From: Anaerolineae bacterium
Lineage (GTDB): Bacteria > Chloroflexota > Anaerolineae > Promineifilales > Promineifilaceae
Assembly (NCBI GenBank): GCA_030425205.1
Contig: JAUIAP010000005.1
Span: forward strand, 291,519-355,518
DNA length: 64,000 bases
Direction of reading: 5' to 3'
A program made the position numbers and the translations under genes. Every line of letters begins with the position of its first letter. The stretch's first letter is position 1. A model generated the notes under the pieces. It was not told where the DNA came from and made no database searches. It saw only the letters and a program-made list of their open reading frames with translations. This document shows, one piece after another, positions 62,636 through 64,000 of the stretch.

Positions 62636-63152
62636 CCTCGATCAAGAAACTAAAAAACGATGCGGGGCGTGTACCGCGACTGGTGTAATAGAGCAGAAGA
62701 CCCCCGACGATTGAGATGATGCCCAATCCGATACCACCCAACTGCCACGGGCCGATAAATGACCCACACCATGTGCCATTGGCAATCATCTCGTCCGTGC
62801 ATGGCGTATGGGTACCGATTTGTAACAAGTCGGCAAACCCTGCTGCAAAGCAAAAAACGAGACCTGTCGCCGCAAAGCGCACGCCAATGTCGGCCTGCAA
62901 TGAGCGGGGTGCATCAGGTAGACGCATCGCATAGATTTGCAAAAATGCTGAAAGGGTGAGAAAGGAGAGACCTGTTAACAGCTGCGCCATCTGGACAACG
63001 CCAAAACCGGGTGTGATGTTTAGGCCGATAATTTCGGCCGAAAGCGATAGCGCTATCAACCCAAACCCTAATACAAAGAGGACCAGCACTGCCACCCGTC
63101 GAACTTTTGCCAAAACTTCTTGGCGGTTCCGTAAAATCTCATTTCCATTCAC
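62607..63152 (-). CDS. Membrane protein upstream of comEA-like gene
   Basis: A 181-residue protein with four predicted membrane helices: VAVLVLFVLGFGLIALSL, VVQMAQLLTGLSFLTLSAFL, VRFAATGLVFCFAAGFADLL and WQLGGIGLGIISIVGGLLLYY. An outer loop with two Cys (THTPCTDEMIANGTWCGS) could form a disulfide. I recognise no family. It is the first gene of a two-gene unit with the ComEA-like gene, with a 29-nt overlap implying coupled translation. The ATG at 63152 is the natural start. Confidence 0.7.
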   Translation of the reverse strand: MNGNEILRNRQEVLAKVRRVAVLVLFVLGFGLIALSLSAEIIGLNITPGFGVVQMAQLLTGLSFLTLSAFLQIYAMRLPDAPRSLQADIGVRFAATGLVFCFAAGFADLLQIGTHTPCTDEMIANGTWCGSFIGPWQLGGIGLGIISIVGGLLLYYTSRGTRPASFFSFLIEDEQPVEQKR

Positions 63153-63198
63153 GTTGCGGATTGTAACAGAAAATTTGACACACTATTCGTAAAAACAA

Positions 63199-63226
63199 AA
63201 AACACCGTGTATTTACACAGTGTTTC
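63199..63226 (-). terminator. Terminator after tRNA-Pro
   Basis: AACAC-C-GTGTA pairs with TACAC-A-GTGTT over a 2-nt centre with a T run in the minus direction, just past the tRNA 3' end. Confidence 0.65.
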
Positions 63227-63230
63227 TTAG

Positions 63231-63305
63231 TCGGGGCAGCCAGATTTGAACTGACGACCTCTTGTCCCCCAGACAAGCGCGCTAACCAAGCTGCGCCATG
63301 CCCCG
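63231..63305 (-). tRNA. tRNA-Pro (GGG)
   Basis: A 75-nt cloverleaf: acceptor CGGGGCA/TGCCCCG with C1-G72 typical of bacterial tRNA-Pro, anticodon stem CTTGT/ACAAG with loop CTGGGGG (anticodon GGG), and T arm GTCAG-TTCAAAT-CTGGC. The discriminator is A. CCA is not encoded. Confidence 0.95.
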
Positions 63306-63373
63306 TTTTGTCAAGACGCAGATTCTAGCAGATACTAATTCCGATCGCAATGATAAATCTAACCTTTTCCTAC

Positions 63374-63402
63374 TTGCATCCCAAAAATTGATCCGCTATA
63401 CT
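63374..63402 (+). promoter_or_regulatory. Promoter of the tRNA-tuf operon
   Basis: TTGCAT (63374-63379), a 17-bp spacer and TATACT (63397-63402) predict a start near 63409, about 40 nt before tRNA-Thr. Confidence 0.65.
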
Positions 63403-63449
63403 TTTCTCTCGCACGGCAAAGTGCAAACTAAGCCATGTAGAATTAACAA

Positions 63450-63522
63450 GCCGATGTAGCTCAATTGGCAGAGCAACGCTTTTGTAAAGCGTAGGTTAAG
63501 GGTTCGAGTCCCTTCATCGGCT
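63450..63522 (+). tRNA. tRNA-Thr (TGT)
   Basis: A 73-nt cloverleaf: acceptor GCCGATG/CATCGGC, D arm GCTCAATTGGCAGAGC, anticodon stem ACGCT/AGCGT with loop TTTGTAA (anticodon TGT) and T arm AAGGG-TTCGAGT-CCCTT. First of three tRNAs before tuf. Confidence 0.97.
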
Positions 63523-63545
63523 CTCCATTTCTACACGGTAATTTT

Positions 63546-63628
63546 GGGTCAGTGTCCCGAGCGGCAAAGGGGGCGGGCTGTAAACCCGCTGGCTTCGGCC
63601 TTCGTAGGTTCGAGTCCTACCTGGCCCA
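63546..63628 (+). tRNA. tRNA-Tyr (GTA)
   Basis: An 83-nt class II tRNA with a long variable arm. The acceptor GGGTCAG/CTGGCCC, anticodon stem GCGGG/CCCGC with loop CTGTAAA (anticodon GTA) and T arm GTAGG-TTCGAGT-CCTAC are present. The discriminator is A. Confidence 0.97.
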
Positions 63629-63638
63629 CTTCTTTCTT

Positions 63639-63668
63639 TGCAAAACGAGCCGCACGCGGCTCGTTTTG
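63639..63668 (+). other. 13-bp stem-loop between tRNA-Tyr and tRNA-Thr
   Basis: GCAAAACGAGCCG-CACG-CGGCTCGTTTTGC forms a perfect hairpin with a 4-nt loop, then TGC, so no T run follows. It sits where other bacteria have tRNA-Gly in this operon. It may be a processing or partial-termination site. Confidence 0.6.
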
Positions 63669-63674
63669 CTGCAC

Positions 63675-63746
63675 GCCTTTGTAGCTCAGGGGTAGAGCGC
63701 ATTCTTGGTAAGAATGAGGTCATGGGTTCAATTCCCATCAAAGGCT
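63675..63746 (+). tRNA. tRNA-Thr (GGT)
   Basis: A 72-nt cloverleaf: acceptor GCCTTTG/CAAAGGC, D arm GCTCAGGGGTAGAGC, anticodon stem CATTC/GAATG with loop TTGGTAA (anticodon GGT) and T arm ATGGG-TTCAATT-CCCAT. It precedes tuf by 133 bp. Confidence 0.97.
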
Positions 63747-63747
63747 C

Positions 63748-63781
63748 TATACCTCGCCCACTAGGGCGGGGTATACTTTTT
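63748..63781 (+). terminator. Terminator between tRNA-Thr and tuf
   Basis: TATACCTCGCCC-ACTA-GGGCGGGGTATA followed by CTTTTT forms a strong stem with one mismatch, directly after the tRNA. It would reduce read-through into tuf, which therefore needs its own promoter or partial antitermination. Confidence 0.75.
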
Positions 63782-63879
63782 GTAGGCTACGCAAGTTGCC
63801 AACTCTTGAACGCGGTTCCAATATCACCCAAAATATAGTTGACAACTACAAATAAGAGACTTTGCAATAGAGGATTAGC

Positions 63880-64000
63880 ATGGGTAAAGCAAAATTTGAA
63901 CGCAGCAAGCCGCATGTGAACATCGGCACAATTGGACACGTTGATCATGGCAAGACGAGCCTGACAGCAGCAATCACAAAGGCATTGAGCCATGATCAAC
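63880..64000 (+). CDS. tuf: Elongation factor Tu, 3' end beyond window
   Basis: The N-terminal 40 residues of EF-Tu, the GTPase that delivers aminoacyl-tRNA to the ribosome. The sequence [35 protein letters not shown] start includes the P-loop [16 protein letters not shown] upstream gives the ribosome site for the ATG at 63880. The coding region runs off the right edge. The preceding tRNA-Thr, tRNA-Tyr, tRNA-Thr order is the widely conserved tufB context. Confidence 0.95.
   Translation, partial: MGKAKFERSKPHVNIGTIGHVDHGKTSLTAAITKALSHDQ

Larger units (their letters stand above)
1..64000. repeat. Dispersed palindrome TCGGCCGA, about 79 copies
   Basis: The octamer TCGGCCGA occurs about 79 times by eye, roughly one per 810 bp, in genes and spacers on the whole window. 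Examples start at 10480, 16970, 17860, 52412 and 52434. About one copy is expected by chance in 64 kb. In genes it is read in all three frames as Ser-Ala-Asp/Glu, Phe/Ile-Gly-Arg or Arg-Pro-X. It is most often preceded by T or A and followed by A or T. Confidence 0.9.

Noticed and set aside
1..64000. TCGGCCGA as a transcription-factor operator
   Set aside because: Most copies lie inside coding regions and they are evenly spread, with no enrichment at promoters.

Overview
The window reads as one contiguous stretch of bacterial chromosome of intermediate base composition. Four things suggest a member of the Chloroflexota, probably Anaerolineae-like: lipoproteins with Thr/Pro-rich linkers after the lipobox, a T-box-controlled ileS, the division/cell-wall cluster, and the mix of housekeeping genes. 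That placement is inference; no rRNA is present. There is no prophage, CRISPR array or intact transposon, but several foldback repeats and one transposase scar occur. The whole window is peppered with the 8-bp palindrome TCGGCCGA: about 79 copies by eye, against about one expected by chance.

Layout. 1-10 kb: an exported repeat protein (cut by the left edge), phosphofructokinase, SppA protease, a PaaI-like thioesterase, a small SWIM zinc-finger protein behind a promoter-terminator leader, an Lrp regulator with a flavin-reductase-like protein, then rpsO-pnp and an M64 peptidase. 10.3-15.3 kb: an ileS T-box leader that is now about 1.2 kb from its gene, because a degenerate REP-associated transposase, REP-like hairpins and an unknown ORF lie between; IleS itself carries a rearranged GXHH signature motif. 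15.3-18.6 kb: a 168-bp foldback element, three adjacent genes built from four copies of one membrane module, and pgl, whose 3' end has been duplicated along with the membrane genes.

18.8-36.6 kb, minus strand: a compact dcw cluster in the order mraZ, rsmH, ftsL, ftsI, murF, mraY, murD, ftsW, murG, cvpA-like, murC, murB, ddl, ftsQ, ftsA, ftsZ. It supplies most steps from UDP-MurNAc to lipid II and the core divisome, but murE is missing from it. MraZ-type operator repeats lie upstream of mraZ, and a terminator follows ftsZ.

36.9-54.8 kb: trmD, a dTDP-4-dehydrorhamnose-reductase-like gene, oligopeptidase B, two glycosyltransferases, miaA, an ornithine-cyclodeaminase homologue, a two-headed solute-binding lipoprotein, aspS, a cold-shock protein, a GNAT, a VOC protein, an SDR, panD, a stand-alone AICAR formyltransferase, tRNA-Ser and tadA.

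55-64 kb: a 2027-residue alpha-2-macroglobulin-like lipoprotein without an evident thioester, a phosphatidylcholine-synthase-like enzyme, a ComEA-like protein with a membrane partner, tRNA-Pro, and the conserved tRNA-Thr / tRNA-Tyr / tRNA-Thr / tuf block, where tuf runs off the right edge.
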